From Mangrovicoccus sp. HB161399 (GTDB lineage Bacteria > Pseudomonadota > Alphaproteobacteria > Rhodobacterales > Rhodobacteraceae): a stretch of DNA of 64,000 nt. The stretch is taken from positions 1 to 64,000 of the forward strand of contig NZ_JAATVU010000023.1 in the NCBI RefSeq assembly GCF_013184745.1, read 5' to 3'. Below the pieces are notes generated by a model. It ran no database searches. It had not been told where the DNA came from and saw only the letters and a list, made by a program, of their open reading frames with translations. Of the stretch, positions 15,130 to 24,351 are shown in pieces (position 1 is the first letter of the stretch; each line of letters opens with the position of its first letter). A program made the position numbers and the translations under genes.

Positions 15130-17625
15130 ATGACCAAACCTGTAGACGTCCTGGGCCCGATCCTTCTGAACTGGATCGCCCAGCTGGACCGCAAGCTCCG
15201 GTTCCTCGATGCCCGCGAAGAGGCGAAGGTGCTGTTCTGCACGCGGGCAGGCAAGCGCATCAAGGAGCAGCTCGACATCTATGCCGGGCCGGAGCCGGGC
15301 TACGACGCCGAGCTCTTCGGCATCTCGCGGATCTCGGCGGTGAAGGCGGGGCTGGGCTACCTGCGCAATTTCGACCAGGCCTTCTCGGTTTCGCAGGAAA
15401 GCTTCGGGCCGACGCCGATGGGCGATGTCTGCGCCGCCTTCCTGAAGAATTTCGCTGCGGGTCACGATCCGCGGCTGCATGCGCTCAAGGCGCTGCGCGG
15501 CGAATTCCGGGGCGACAATTTCCGCGTGCTGCTGGCCGCCAATGACGAGGCCTCGCGCTGGTTCCGCGACTATTTCGAGAAAAGCCACGACGCGATGCGC
15601 CGCCATCTCGACGAGCTGCGCGGCGGGCGCAGCCATGTGGTGCTGGTCGATACCGGCTGGAAGGGCTCGATCCAGCGGCTGCTGCAGTCGACCTATGGCG
15701 ACATCCGTTTCTCGGGCGTGTATTTCGGCGTCATGGACCATGCGCCGATGGAAGAGCGCCATGCCGTGGTCTTCGACGCGCTCGGCTATCACGAGGGGCG
15801 GCCGGAAACCTGCCTCGCCGTGCACCGCCACCTGATCGAGAGCCTCTACGAACCCGCGGCGCCCAGCGTCGAGGAGATCGCCGGCGGGCCCTGCGCCGAC
15901 ATCGCCGCGCGCCAGCTGGCCGCCGTTCTGGGCGAGCAGCCCCGGGCGGAGGACCGCAGCGACGCGCTCTATCTCGACGTGCTGGCCTATACCGAGGCGC
16001 ATCGCAGCGATCCGCTCGACGTGATCCTCGAGCGGGCCCATGCCGCCATGAAGGAGCTGGAGCGGATCCTGATCTTCCCGAAGCCGGAAGAAGTGCCGGA
16101 CTACCAGGGCAAGCCGCGCAGCTCGGATTTCGGCCGCGAGGGCTTCGTCCCTGTGATCCGCCCGCTCGACGACGGCGAGACGCCCGAGACCCGGGTGTCG
16201 CGCTCGCTCTGGCAGCCGGGGCAGATCGCGCTGGAATACCCTGCCAGCGTGGCGCGCGACCTGCAGGCGCGGATCGTCGGGCTGGGCAACCAGGCGAACT
16301 ACTTCACCGGCTATACCGGGGATGGCGGCGGCGAAACGGCCGAGGCCGAGGAATTCTCCCGCGAGGGGTCGGTCGCGATCGTCACCCGCACCAAGGACCG
16401 GCCGCTGCTCCTGGAGCGCGCGATGCGCTCGGTGGCGGACCAGACCTGGCGCAACTACCACTGGGTGATCGTCAATGACGGCGGCAACCGCGAGGTGGTC
16501 GAGGAGATCATCGCAAGGGCGCCGATCGACCGGCGGCGGATCACGCTGGTCTCGAACGACCGCAGCGTCGGGATGGAGGCGGCCTCCAACCTGGGCGTGC
16601 GGGCCGTCGATACCGAATTCGTGGTCATCCATGACGACGACGACAGCTGGCACCCGGAATTCCTGTCGCGCTGCGTCGGCTTCCTGTCCTCGCCTTCGGC
16701 GCGCTCGGCCGGGTTCGAGGGTGTGCTGACCCGCGCCTGGTGCGTTTCCGAGGAGATCCGCGACGGCAAGGTCATCCATCACGGCCAGACCCCGTTCCAG
16801 CCCTGGGTCAACGACGTGACCCTGTTCCAGATGGCGATCGGCAATTTCTTCGCGCCGATCAGCTTCGTCTACCGCCGCAGCGTCTATGACGACATCGGCG
16901 GCTATCACGAGAAGCTTCCGGTGCTGGGCGACTGGCGCTTCAACATCGAGTTCCTCGCCCGTGCCAATATCGGCTTCATCGAGGAATACCTGTCCTACTA
17001 CCACCACCGCGATGTCGGCAACGGCAACTCGGTCAGCGGCGTCTACCAGAACAGCGTGATCGGCGGCCGTTCGGTCCATGCGGAATATTTTCCGGTGGTG
17101 GTCAACGACCTGATCCGCGACGGCAACCTGCCGCCCAGCGTCGCGACGGTGCTGGCCCAGGCCCATCTGGTGCGGATCCTGGAGCACCGCTTCAACATGA
17201 CCGACCAGAAGCTGGCGGCGCTGGAGGAGCGGCTGGGCAGCCAGGCGGCGGCGTCCTCGCCGGGGCCGGTGGTGCCCGCCGAGACCGAGGAGCCGCTGGG
17301 CGTGCTGCTGCAGACCGACCGCGACCATGTGGTCGGGGCGCTGCTGGCGGCCGTGCGCAGCGACCTGCCCGAGGACCGGCGCGCTGTGCTGGAGCCGCTG
17401 GTGGCGCGGCTGCACCAGCTCGATGATCCCGAGACGCGCGCGCGGATCGTGCGCGAGGCCTGCTTCGCGATCCCCAGCCCGGCGGATTTCGACCATATCA
17501 GCTATCTCAAGAAGCGGACCGACATCTGGGCGACGCCGTTCAACGGCTTCGAAGATCTCAAGCCCTACCACCACTACCTGATCCACGGGATCACCGACGG
17601 CGAGCGGCGGCCCACCACGGGCTGA
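15130..17625 (+). CDS. large fusion: COG5610-like C-terminal domain + GT2 glycosyltransferase
   Basis: An 831-residue protein with three parts. Residues 1-330 resemble the second half of COG5610 HAD-like proteins (VLFCTRAGKRI, HVVLVDTGWKGSIQRLL). Residues about 412-640 are a GT2 domain: AIVTRTKDRPLLLERAM, the metal-binding VIHDDDDSW near 500, and the late catalytic region PVLGDWRFNIEFLA. The C-terminal 45 residues carry the repeat-like FDHISYLKKRTDI...HHYLIHGITDGERRP motif found at the ends of other glycosyltransferases. No membrane segment is seen, so it should work in the cytoplasm on a nucleotide sugar. It is co-transcribed with the HAD-like gene just upstream, probably decorating a surface glycan; acceptor unknown. 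Confidence 0.82.
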   Translation: MTKPVDVLGPILLNWIAQLDRKLRFLDAREEAKVLFCTRAGKRIKEQLDIYAGPEPGYDAELFGISRISAVKAGLGYLRNFDQAFSVSQESFGPTPMGDVCAAFLKNFAAGHDPRLHALKALRGEFRGDNFRVLLAANDEASRWFRDYFEKSHDAMRRHLDELRGGRSHVVLVDTGWKGSIQRLLQSTYGDIRFSGVYFGVMDHAPMEERHAVVFDALGYHEGRPETCLAVHRHLIESLYEPAAPSVEEIAGGPCADIAARQLAAVLGEQPRAEDRSDALYLDVLAYTEAHRSDPLDVILERAHAAMKELERILIFPKPEEVPDYQGKPRSSDFGREGFVPVIRPLDDGETPETRVSRSLWQPGQIALEYPASVARDLQARIVGLGNQANYFTGYTGDGGGETAEAEEFSREGSVAIVTRTKDRPLLLERAMRSVADQTWRNYHWVIVNDGGNREVVEEIIARAPIDRRRITLVSNDRSVGMEAASNLGVRAVDTEFVVIHDDDDSWHPEFLSRCVGFLSSPSARSAGFEGVLTRAWCVSEEIRDGKVIHHGQTPFQPWVNDVTLFQMAIGNFFAPISFVYRRSVYDDIGGYHEKLPVLGDWRFNIEFLARANIGFIEEYLSYYHHRDVGNGNSVSGVYQNSVIGGRSVHAEYFPVVVNDLIRDGNLPPSVATVLAQAHLVRILEHRFNMTDQKLAALEERLGSQAAASSPGPVVPAETEEPLGVLLQTDRDHVVGALLAAVRSDLPEDRRAVLEPLVARLHQLDDPETRARIVREACFAIPSPADFDHISYLKKRTDIWATPFNGFEDLKPYHHYLIHGITDGERRPTTG

Positions 17626-18685
17626 CCCGGCGGGGCGGGCTGCCGCACTTCGGAGCGCGTGCCGGATGTCGCCGTCATGCCGGAGACCTCCGGCCGGGTC
17701 TTTCCGTCTCTGGCCGGGCAACGTCCGGCGGCGGCGTTCGGGCCATGCGGCGCCCGGACAGGCTGCCGTCCTGACGGGCCGCCGCGACCGGGCCAATGCA
17801 AGTCCATGTGCCGCGGACGGTTCCTTCCGAAAGCAGCGTCGCTCCGGCCTGCGGGGAAGGAAGCAGCGCCGCGGCGAAGCATGCAAGGCTGCCAGAGGGC
17901 GGTCGCCCCGGGGCAGTGCGTCCTCCTGAATTTGCAGCTTGCCGAAAGCAGGCGTCACTGGCGCCGCAGCGGTCCGGTTTGCCTTGGGAGGTTGAATTCC
18001 AGGTCAAACGCAGTCGGCAACGGGAGCATGGCCGGATGTCCGCCGAGGCTGCGCCGTGGCCCCTGGCTCCGGGCCGCCCCTCCGGGCAACTGTACACAGC
18101 CGGCTCCCGGAGGAAGACTGTTCGGAAGCAGGAGCGCCATGGGAAAGGCGGCGGTCTTTCGGGGCAGGGACGGCTGATCCGCATGCCGGGCCCCGCGTTC
18201 CCGGTGCTGCCGACGACGGGAAGGCCGGGGTCATTGCGCGGAAGACTGGCAGGGGATGCTGGCGCAGGGCCTCGGCTTTGAAGCGTGCCATCGGGCGTTG
18301 CTCCGCGCGCCGGCTCGATGGCGGCGCGCGGCCTCGGCTCCCGGTCCGCCTTGCCCGTCTCAGGACAGAAGGGCGGCGCCATATGCCGGCGCTCCGCCGG
18401 TCATGGCCGGAGCTGCCCGAGACGGCGCTGCCGTGCATCGGGGTTTCGCCGGGCAGTGCGGGCGTCGCCGTCTGCCGTGACAGCCATTTCCGGGCTTGGG
18501 CGCATCCGCGGGGTCCCGGCGCCTAGGCGCGCGATCGGCTGATGGCGTCCCATGCCCGGGCGGGCCGGGATGGGAACCGCCCGCCATCCAAATGCCAGCG
18601 AGGCCTGCCATGTGACCGCCGCGGCTATTACCGAGCGGCCCTCGCGGCGGCGGACCTTCGGCTGCCGGTCTGCCGCGGGGGACCA
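17626..18685. other. 1.06-kb gene-free gap
   Basis: The stretch between the glycosyltransferase and the DUF374 gene has no recognisable gene. Open frames on both strands are rich in Arg, Pro, Ala, Cys and Gly and change character along their length, with no family motif and no good ribosome binding site. I see no tRNA, insertion sequence or tandem repeat. It may be a decayed surface-protein or glycan gene. Confidence 0.4.
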
Positions 18686-19396
18686 TCAGCGCCGCAGGGC
18701 CGCCTCGCAGCGGGCGACCTCTGCCGAGAGCGCCGCGTCGAGGCGGCGGCAGGCGGCGTCGACGGAGGCCTCGTCCAGCGCGTCGCGGCCGATCAGGATC
18801 GGCGGGCCCGCCGACATCACCCCGCGCCCCCAGGGCAGCGGCATCACGAAGCGGTCCCAGCTCGGCAGGCGCAGCGCCGGGCGTGCTGCATAGCCCAGCG
18901 GCACGATGGGCACGCCCGACAGTCCGGCGAGGATCACCGCCCCCGGCTTCGACCGTTCCGGCGGGCCAAGCGGCCCGTCCGGGGTGATCCCCAGCGTGTA
19001 GCCCGCGCGCAGTGCCTCCAGCGAGGCGCGCACCGAGCCGGTCTTGCTGCGCGAGGTCTGCACGAGGATCGGGTCCACCCCGACCGCCTTGAGCAGTTCC
19101 ACGACGATCTGCCCGTCGGCATGGTCCGAAACCAGCACCTTGGCATGGCGTCCGGTCAGCGGCCCGACATAGGGCGTGCAGGCCAGCCGCGCATGCCAGG
19201 CGCAGAAGATGATCGGGCCGCGCTCGCCGCCGGGTCCCCAGGCGTCGAGCCCCAGATAGGTCCAGCGCACGGTGCGCTCGACGAAGCGGATGTAGCGGGC
19301 ATAGCCGTTCCGGACCGCCCGCTGGAAGCGGGGATCGCGCTGGATGCGGACTTCGAGCCGCCTGAGCCGCTTCTTCAGGGGGACGCGCTTGGCCAT
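18686..19396 (-). CDS. lysophospholipid acyltransferase family protein (DUF374)
   Basis: A 236-residue protein of the DUF374 group, related to LpxL/PlsC-type acyltransferases. FCAWHARLA supplies the catalytic-type H (with the D replaced), VSDHADGQIV, RSKTGSVRASLEALRAGYTLGITPDGPLGPPE and IVPLGYAA are the conserved blocks. The N-terminus is basic with no clear membrane anchor. The start at 19396 is two bases after the stop of the upstream periplasmic-protein gene, so the two form an operon. The acyl acceptor (lipid A or a glycolipid) is not known for this subgroup. Confidence 0.85.
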   Translation of the reverse strand: MAKRVPLKKRLRRLEVRIQRDPRFQRAVRNGYARYIRFVERTVRWTYLGLDAWGPGGERGPIIFCAWHARLACTPYVGPLTGRHAKVLVSDHADGQIVVELLKAVGVDPILVQTSRSKTGSVRASLEALRAGYTLGITPDGPLGPPERSKPGAVILAGLSGVPIVPLGYAARPALRLPSWDRFVMPLPWGRGVMSAGPPILIGRDALDEASVDAACRRLDAALSAEVARCEAALRR

Positions 19397-19398
19397 TT

Positions 19399-19914
19399 TC
19401 ACTGCCCGGGGGTCAGGTCCTTGATCTCGGGATAGGCCGCACGGATCAGGTCGGCCTGGGCCTGGGTGTCGATCCGGGCGAAATGCCATTCGCCGTCCTC
19501 GAGGATGGCGATGGTCTTGGTGTCGAAGCGCACCCGCTGCCCGGAGAACAGCGACGTGCCCTTCAGCCGCACCACGCCCCAGGTCAGCCCGCCGGCATCG
19601 TCGAGCATCACGCCGGTCAGGTCGGCGGTCACGTCATCGGGCTTCGCGGTCTTGCCGAAGGCCTTGGCCTGGTCGATCAGCGTGTCGCGGATCAGCTTCG
19701 GCGGCGTGGAGGCCTGGACGGCGACGCTGGGGATGACCCGCTCGGGCAGGGCGTCGATCACCTTGGCCGCGCGGTTCCGCTCGGTGTTGCGGGCGAAGGC
19801 ATCCGCGTCCTTGCCGAGGCTCTTCAGCTCCGCCGGAGTCGGCGCGCGCTCGGCATGGGCCAGCCCCGCGGCACAGGCAAGGGCGAGGGCGAGAAGGACG
19901 GAAAGGCGCGGCAT
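19399..19914 (-). CDS. periplasmic protein of unknown function
   Basis: A 171-residue protein with a clean Sec signal peptide (MPRLSVLLALALACAAGLAHA, cut before ERAPTP). The mature domain has no cysteines and ends with a compact region containing GGLTWGVVRLKGTSLFSGQRVRFDT and GEWHFARIDTQAQ, reminiscent of small NTF2-like or lipocalin-type domains, but I cannot name the family. AGGAG lies eight bases before the ATG. It is two bases upstream of the DUF374 acyltransferase gene, suggesting an envelope-related job. Confidence 0.8.
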   Translation of the reverse strand: MPRLSVLLALALACAAGLAHAERAPTPAELKSLGKDADAFARNTERNRAAKVIDALPERVIPSVAVQASTPPKLIRDTLIDQAKAFGKTAKPDDVTADLTGVMLDDAGGLTWGVVRLKGTSLFSGQRVRFDTKTIAILEDGEWHFARIDTQAQADLIRAAYPEIKDLTPGQ

Positions 19915-20067
19915 GGGCTGGCTCCTGCAGGATCGGTTCGGGCGGAAGCTAGCCAATGCCCTGCCGGGGGGCAAGCAGCCGCCGCCCGGCAAGTGCCGTG
20001 CCGGCGCGTCCGGGCGCTTTCCTCCCGCGGCCGGGGAGGCTAGGAGAGGGCCAACACGGAGTGACCC

Positions 20068-20856
20068 ATGAGCATCAAGATCGCCACCTGGAACATCAAC
20101 TCGGTCCGGCTGCGGCAGGGGCTGGTGCAGCGGCTGCTGTCGGAACATGCCCCCGACGTGCTGTGCCTGCAGGAATGCAAGTGCCCGGAGGACAAGTTCC
20201 CCTACGAGGCCTTCGCCGAGATGGGCTGGTCCCATGCCGCGGTGCGCGGCGAGAAGGGCTACAACGGCGTCGCCATCCTGTCGCGCCTGCCGCTGGAGCC
20301 GGTGCCGCACCGCGACGTGCTGGACCGCGGCGACACCCGCCACGTGGCGGCGAAGCTGCCGAACGGCGTCACCATCCACAATTTCTACATCCCGGCGGGC
20401 GGCGACGTGCCCGACCGCGAGGTGAACGAGAAATTCGGCCACAAGCTCGATTTCCTGTCCGACCTGACCGGCTGGTTCGCGGATCACAAGCCGCAGAAGT
20501 CCATCCTGGTGGGCGACCTCAACATCGCCCCGCGCGAGGACGACGTCTGGAGCCACAAGCAGCTCCTGAAGATCGTCAGCCACACGCCGGTTGAGACCGC
20601 GATGCTGGCCGAGCTGATGGCGGCGGGCGGCTGGGTGGACGTGACGCGCCAGGACATCCCCGAGGGCAAGCTCTATTCGTGGTGGTCCTACCGCGCCCGC
20701 GACTGGTCGGCGGCGGACAAGGGCCGCAGGCTCGACCATGTCTGGGCGACGGCGGATCTGGCCCCCTCCATGGGCGGCAGCGAGATCCTGCGCGAGGCCC
20801 GCGGCTGGGAGCAGCCCTCCGACCACGCGCCGGTGATGGCCCGCATCGAGCTCTGA
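20068..20856 (+). CDS. xthA: exodeoxyribonuclease III
   Basis: A 262-residue AP endonuclease/3'-exonuclease of base excision repair. The family blocks are complete: IATWNINSVRLR, CLQECKC (metal-binding Glu), HNFYIPAGGD, VGDLNIAP (Asp/Asn), and the ends RLDHVWAT and PSDHAPV with the catalytic His. The spacing and length are those of the ExoA/XthA family. A clear divergent space separates it from the minus-strand operon; GGAG-like sequence precedes the ATG. Confidence 0.95.
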   Translation: MSIKIATWNINSVRLRQGLVQRLLSEHAPDVLCLQECKCPEDKFPYEAFAEMGWSHAAVRGEKGYNGVAILSRLPLEPVPHRDVLDRGDTRHVAAKLPNGVTIHNFYIPAGGDVPDREVNEKFGHKLDFLSDLTGWFADHKPQKSILVGDLNIAPREDDVWSHKQLLKIVSHTPVETAMLAELMAAGGWVDVTRQDIPEGKLYSWWSYRARDWSAADKGRRLDHVWATADLAPSMGGSEILREARGWEQPSDHAPVMARIEL

Positions 20857-20901
20857 GGGGAGGGGGAAGGGGCGCGGGACAAAAACCGCGCCAACCCGCC
20901 C

Positions 20902-20930
20902 TTGGACTCGCGCGCCATTCTGCGCATATA
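20902..20930 (+). promoter_or_regulatory. probable promoter of thioredoxin operon
   Basis: TTGGAC at 20902-20907 and CATATA at 20925-20930 with a 17-base spacer lie about 30 bases before the thioredoxin ATG. The match is moderate. Confidence 0.4.
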
Positions 20931-20961
20931 GTCTCCAACCAAACGAAGCTGGGGACCACCA

Positions 20962-21876
20962 ATGCTTGAATTCGGCACGAAAACCGACGCGCCCGCCGCC
21001 GCTGCGGGCGATCTCATCAAGGACGTCTCCGAGGCGACCTTCATGGCCGACGTGATCGAGGCCAGCCAGGAGGTTCCGGTCATCGTCGATTTCTGGGCCC
21101 CCTGGTGCGGCCCGTGCAAGACGCTGGGCCCGATGCTCGAGGCCGAGGTGACGGCCGCCGGCGGCAAGGTCCGGATGGCCAAGATCAATGTCGACGAGAA
21201 CCAGATGATCGCCGGGCAGATGCGCGTGCAGTCGATCCCGACCGTCTATGCCTTCTACCAGGGCCAGCCGGTCGACGGCTTCCAGGGCGCGGTGCCGGGG
21301 TCCGAGATCAAGGCCTTCGTCAAGCGCCTGACCGACCTGGTCGGCGACGGCGGCCTGGGCGAGGCGGTTGCCGCCGCCGAGGAGATGCTGGCCGAGGGCG
21401 CCGCGGTCGATGCCGCGCAGACCTTTGCCGCGGTCCTGGCCGAGGACGGCGCGAATGCGGGCGCCTTCGGCGGGCTGGTCCGCGCCCATGTCGCGATGGG
21501 CGAGCTCGACCATGCCGAGGGGCTGCTGGCCGGGGTTCCCGCCGAGATCGCCAAGGCCCCCGAGGTCGAGACCGCCCGCGCCGCGCTGGAACTGGCGCGC
21601 CAGGCGGCGGATGCCGGTCCGGTGGCCGAGCTGCGCGCCCAGGTCGAGGCCGATCCGGCCAACCACCAGGCGCGGTTCGACCTGGCCACGGCGCTGCATG
21701 CCTCGGGCGACGTGCAGGGCGCGGTGGACGAGCTGCTGGAGCTGTTCCGGCGCGACCGCGAATGGAACGACGGGGCGGCGAAGACGCAGCTCTTCACCAT
21801 TTTCGACGCGCTGAAGCCGACGGATCCGATTGCCCAGAAGGGGCGCCGGAAACTTTCCTCGATGATATTTGCCTGA
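20962..21876 (+). CDS. thioredoxin with C-terminal TPR region (CnoX/YbbN-like)
   Basis: A 304-residue protein with an N-terminal thioredoxin domain (residues about 20-125) containing the active site WAPWCGPCK and the cis-Pro loop QSIPTVYAF, followed by helical repeats (residues about 135-300) of the tetratricopeptide type. This is the architecture of CnoX/YbbN, which combines redox and holdase activity and hands clients to GroEL/ES. Unlike E. coli YbbN, the WCGPC motif is intact, so it should be redox active, as in Caulobacter CnoX. It leads a probable operon with the LON-domain and Trm112 genes. Confidence 0.92.
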   Translation: MLEFGTKTDAPAAAAGDLIKDVSEATFMADVIEASQEVPVIVDFWAPWCGPCKTLGPMLEAEVTAAGGKVRMAKINVDENQMIAGQMRVQSIPTVYAFYQGQPVDGFQGAVPGSEIKAFVKRLTDLVGDGGLGEAVAAAEEMLAEGAAVDAAQTFAAVLAEDGANAGAFGGLVRAHVAMGELDHAEGLLAGVPAEIAKAPEVETARAALELARQAADAGPVAELRAQVEADPANHQARFDLATALHASGDVQGAVDELLELFRRDREWNDGAAKTQLFTIFDALKPTDPIAQKGRRKLSSMIFA

Positions 21877-21902
21877 GCGCCGCTCGGGACTACCATCAGG
21901 TC

Positions 21903-22550
21903 ATGTTCTCTGCCGCAGATCTGCCGCCGACCATTCCGGTCTTTCCGCTTCCCGGGGCGCTGCTCCTTCCCCGGGCGCGGCTTCCGCTGCATATCTTCGA
22001 GCCGCGCTACCTGGCGATGCTCGACGACACCCTGAAGACCTCGCACCGGCTGATCGGCATGATCCAGCCCTGCGAGGCGCCCGGCGGCAAGGAGAAGGGG
22101 CTGCACGCGATCGGCTGCGCGGGGCGGGTCACCGGCTTCTCGGAGACCGAGGACGGGCGCTACATGATCACCCTCTCGGGGATCTCGCGCTTCCGCATCC
22201 AGAAGGAGGCCTCGGGCTTCACCGCCTACCGCCGCATGGATGTCAGCTGGGAAGGCTTCGGCCGCGATCTCGGACCGGCCGAGACGGATGCCGGGTTCCA
22301 CCGCGAACGCTTTCTCGGGCTCCTCGGGCGCTATTTCGACCAGGCCGGGCTGTCGACCGACTGGGACAGCCTGAAGGAGGCCGAGAACGAGCTGCTGGTC
22401 AATTCGCTCTCGATGCTCTGCCCCTTCGATCCGGAGGACAAGCAGGCGCTTCTCGAGGCGCCGTCGCTGTCGACCCGGCGCGAGACCCTCGTGACGTTGA
22501 TCGAGTTCGCGCTGCGCGGCGGCGGCCAGGGCGAGGAGATCATGCAGTGA
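21903..22550 (+). CDS. LON peptidase substrate-binding domain protein
   Basis: A 215-residue protein made of only the N-terminal (substrate-binding, PUA-like) domain of Lon; no AAA+ or protease domain follows. The start of the domain is clear in [30 protein letters not shown], then [17 protein letters not shown] and the helical tail. Stand-alone proteins of this type are common in alphaproteobacteria, typically beside a thioredoxin and Trm112 as here. The exact function is unknown; a role in protein quality control fits the neighbour. The stop overlaps the next start (GTGA). Confidence 0.9.
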   Translation: MFSAADLPPTIPVFPLPGALLLPRARLPLHIFEPRYLAMLDDTLKTSHRLIGMIQPCEAPGGKEKGLHAIGCAGRVTGFSETEDGRYMITLSGISRFRIQKEASGFTAYRRMDVSWEGFGRDLGPAETDAGFHRERFLGLLGRYFDQAGLSTDWDSLKEAENELLVNSLSMLCPFDPEDKQALLEAPSLSTRRETLVTLIEFALRGGGQGEEIMQ

Positions 22551-22756
22551 ACGGCGAAGGCGGCGGCAAGGACCCGGAGGCAACGCCCACCGTGGACCGC
22601 CGCGTGCTGGAGGCGCTGGTCTGTCCCTGCACGCAGGGCACGCTGTCCTACGATTCCGAGCGCCAGGAACTGGTGTCCCGCGGCGCGGGGCTGGCTTTCC
22701 CGATCCGCAACGGCATCCCGATCATGCTGATCGACGAGGCCCGCATTCTGGAGTGA
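22547..22756 (+). CDS. Trm112 family protein
   Basis: A 69-residue protein starting with a GTG that overlaps the previous stop codon. The core [41 protein letters not shown] is the Trm112p-like fold; in eukaryotes and archaea Trm112 activates several methyltransferases, while the bacterial role is less clear. The zinc site is partly lost: only CPC remains at the first knuckle. It is too short to be obvious by length alone, but the motif and overlap are convincing. Confidence 0.9.
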   Translation: MNGEGGGKDPEATPTVDRRVLEALVCPCTQGTLSYDSERQELVSRGAGLAFPIRNGIPIMLIDEARILE

Positions 22757-22764
22757 TCCTGCGC

Positions 22765-22792
22765 TGGACACTCTAGCTGATGGGGTTATATT
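22765..22792 (+). promoter_or_regulatory. probable yaaA promoter
   Basis: TGGACA at 22765-22770, a 16-base spacer and TATATT at 22787-22792 form a reasonable promoter for yaaA, with transcription starting near 22800, about 22 bases before the ATG. Confidence 0.48.
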
Positions 22793-22821
22793 CCCATGTC
22801 CCGCAAGATATGGAGATTCCC

Positions 22822-23604
22822 ATGCTCGTCACCGTTTCCCCGGCCAAGAAGCTCGACTGGACAGATCCCGGCATTGCCGAGGTGACCGAGCCGCGCTTTC
22901 TGGGGGACGCGGCGTATCTTGCCGGAGTGGCTGCGGATCTGTCCGCGGACGACCTGCGCAAGCTGATGTCGATCAGCGAGCCGCTGGCCAGGCTGAACCG
23001 CGACCGCTTTGCCGCCTATCGCGCGGAGACGCCCGCGGATGCGCGTCCGGCCGTGCGTGCCTTCGCCGGGGATACCTACCAGGGCCTCGAGGCGAAGACG
23101 CTGGACGAGGACGCGCAATACTGGGCGCGGGGCCATCTTCGGATCCTCTCGGGCCTCTACGGCCTGCTGCGCCCCTATGACCTGATCCAGCCCTACCGCC
23201 TGGAGATGGGCAGCCGCCTGAAGACGGCGAAAGGGAAGAACCTTTACGAATACTGGGGCAGCCGAATCGCTGAGGCACTGAATGCCGATGCCGAGGAGGC
23301 CGGCGCGGACGTCCTGCTGAACTGCGCCTCGATCGAATATTTCAGCGCGGTCGACACCGGTGCGCTGGCCGTGCCGGTGGTGACCCCGGTCTTCCTCGAG
23401 GAGAAGAACGGCGCGGCACAGGTGATCAGCTTCCACGCCAAGCGCGCCCGCGGCGCAATGGCCCGCTTCGTGATGGAGCGGCGGATCGACCGGGCCGAGG
23501 CGCTGGCCGGGTTCGATGCCGGCGGCTACCGCTACCAGCCGTCGGAAAGCACGCCCGAGCGCCCGGTCTTCCTGCGCAGCGCCGAGGCCGCGGCCGCAGC
23601 CTGA
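22822..23604 (+). CDS. yaaA: peroxide stress protein YaaA
   Basis: A 260-residue YaaA/DUF328 protein. The family lowers free intracellular iron or protects DNA and protein during hydrogen peroxide stress. Signatures: SPAKKLDW at the N-terminus, AFAGDTYQGLEA, RILSGLYGLLRPYDLIQPYRLEMG, LLNCASIEYFSAV and ISFHAKRARGAMARFV. I chose the ATG at 22822 with GGAG six bases upstream rather than the ATG at 22780, which would lie before the likely transcription start. Confidence 0.94.
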   Translation: MLVTVSPAKKLDWTDPGIAEVTEPRFLGDAAYLAGVAADLSADDLRKLMSISEPLARLNRDRFAAYRAETPADARPAVRAFAGDTYQGLEAKTLDEDAQYWARGHLRILSGLYGLLRPYDLIQPYRLEMGSRLKTAKGKNLYEYWGSRIAEALNADAEEAGADVLLNCASIEYFSAVDTGALAVPVVTPVFLEEKNGAAQVISFHAKRARGAMARFVMERRIDRAEALAGFDAGGYRYQPSESTPERPVFLRSAEAAAAA

Positions 23605-23652
23605 CCGGCGGCACCCCGGCCCCCGCACGGTCCGTCCCAGACGGCGCGGGGC

Positions 23653-24351
23653 CTAGCCGATTCCGAGATAGGGCACGACATTCGTCGCGATGGCATTGCG
23701 GGCGATGTAGCCGAGCCCGTCGGGGTCGTTCGCCCGGATCGCCCGCATCATGTCCTCGATCTCGCTGCCGATCGAGGCGATCATCTCCGCCCAGTCGACC
23801 ATGGGCAGCTGGATTAGCCACATGCGAGACGTGCTGAAGAACAGGCTGCGGTGCATTTCGCGCAGGCATTCGTTCGCCACGCAGGAGGTGAAGTCCAGGT
23901 AGTAGCGGACATTCACGTCGGCGAAGCCGTGCAGATCCATCGGTTCCAGCGCGCGGAAGGCGGCGAGATGGCCTTCCAGCCGGTCGGCCAGGTCCGCGGG
24001 CAGGTCCTTCTGGAAATAGGGGCCCGTCTGCACCCAGAGCATCATGCGGATTTCGTAGATGCCCGCCAGGGCCGCCTTGTCGATCTCGGTGACCCGCGTG
24101 CCGACGCCGTGGCGCACTTCGACCAGCCCCTCGTGCTCCAGCTTGGCCAGCGCCCGGCGGATCGGCGAGCGGCTGACGTCGAATTCCTTCGCCAGCACCT
24201 CTTCGCGCAGCGTCTCGCCCGGGGTGATCCGGTTGGTGCAGATGCGCTGCCTGAGGGCGGCATAGATCTGCTCGGGGCGGTGCCCCCCGCCGGCGGCGGC
24301 ATCGCTGCCGCCCTTCTCCGTGGCCCGAATGCGGCCGGTCATATCGATCAT
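23653..24351 (-). CDS. GntR family regulator (FCD-type)
   Basis: A 232-residue transcription factor. The N-terminal winged helix is textbook GntR (IYAALRQRICTNRITPGETLREEVLAKEFDVSRSPIRRALAKLEHEGLV), and the rest is all-helical like FCD/FadR-subgroup ligand-binding domains. Its start overlaps the stop of the upstream permease gene (ATGA), so it is the last gene of the ehuBCD-gntR operon and probably regulates it. A GTATAC-centred site and a long inverted repeat in front of the operon are candidate operators. Confidence 0.9.
   Translation of the reverse strand: MIDMTGRIRATEKGGSDAAAGGGHRPEQIYAALRQRICTNRITPGETLREEVLAKEFDVSRSPIRRALAKLEHEGLVEVRHGVGTRVTEIDKAALAGIYEIRMMLWVQTGPYFQKDLPADLADRLEGHLAAFRALEPMDLHGFADVNVRYYLDFTSCVANECLREMHRSLFFSTSRMWLIQLPMVDWAEMIASIGSEIEDMMRAIRANDPDGLGYIARNAIATNVVPYLGIG

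Noticed and set aside
14764..17958. 1064-codon open frame on the minus strand
   Set aside because: It is antisense to the glycosyltransferase genes, arises from high GC at codon positions, and its product is a low-complexity Arg/His/Asp-rich string with no family motif.
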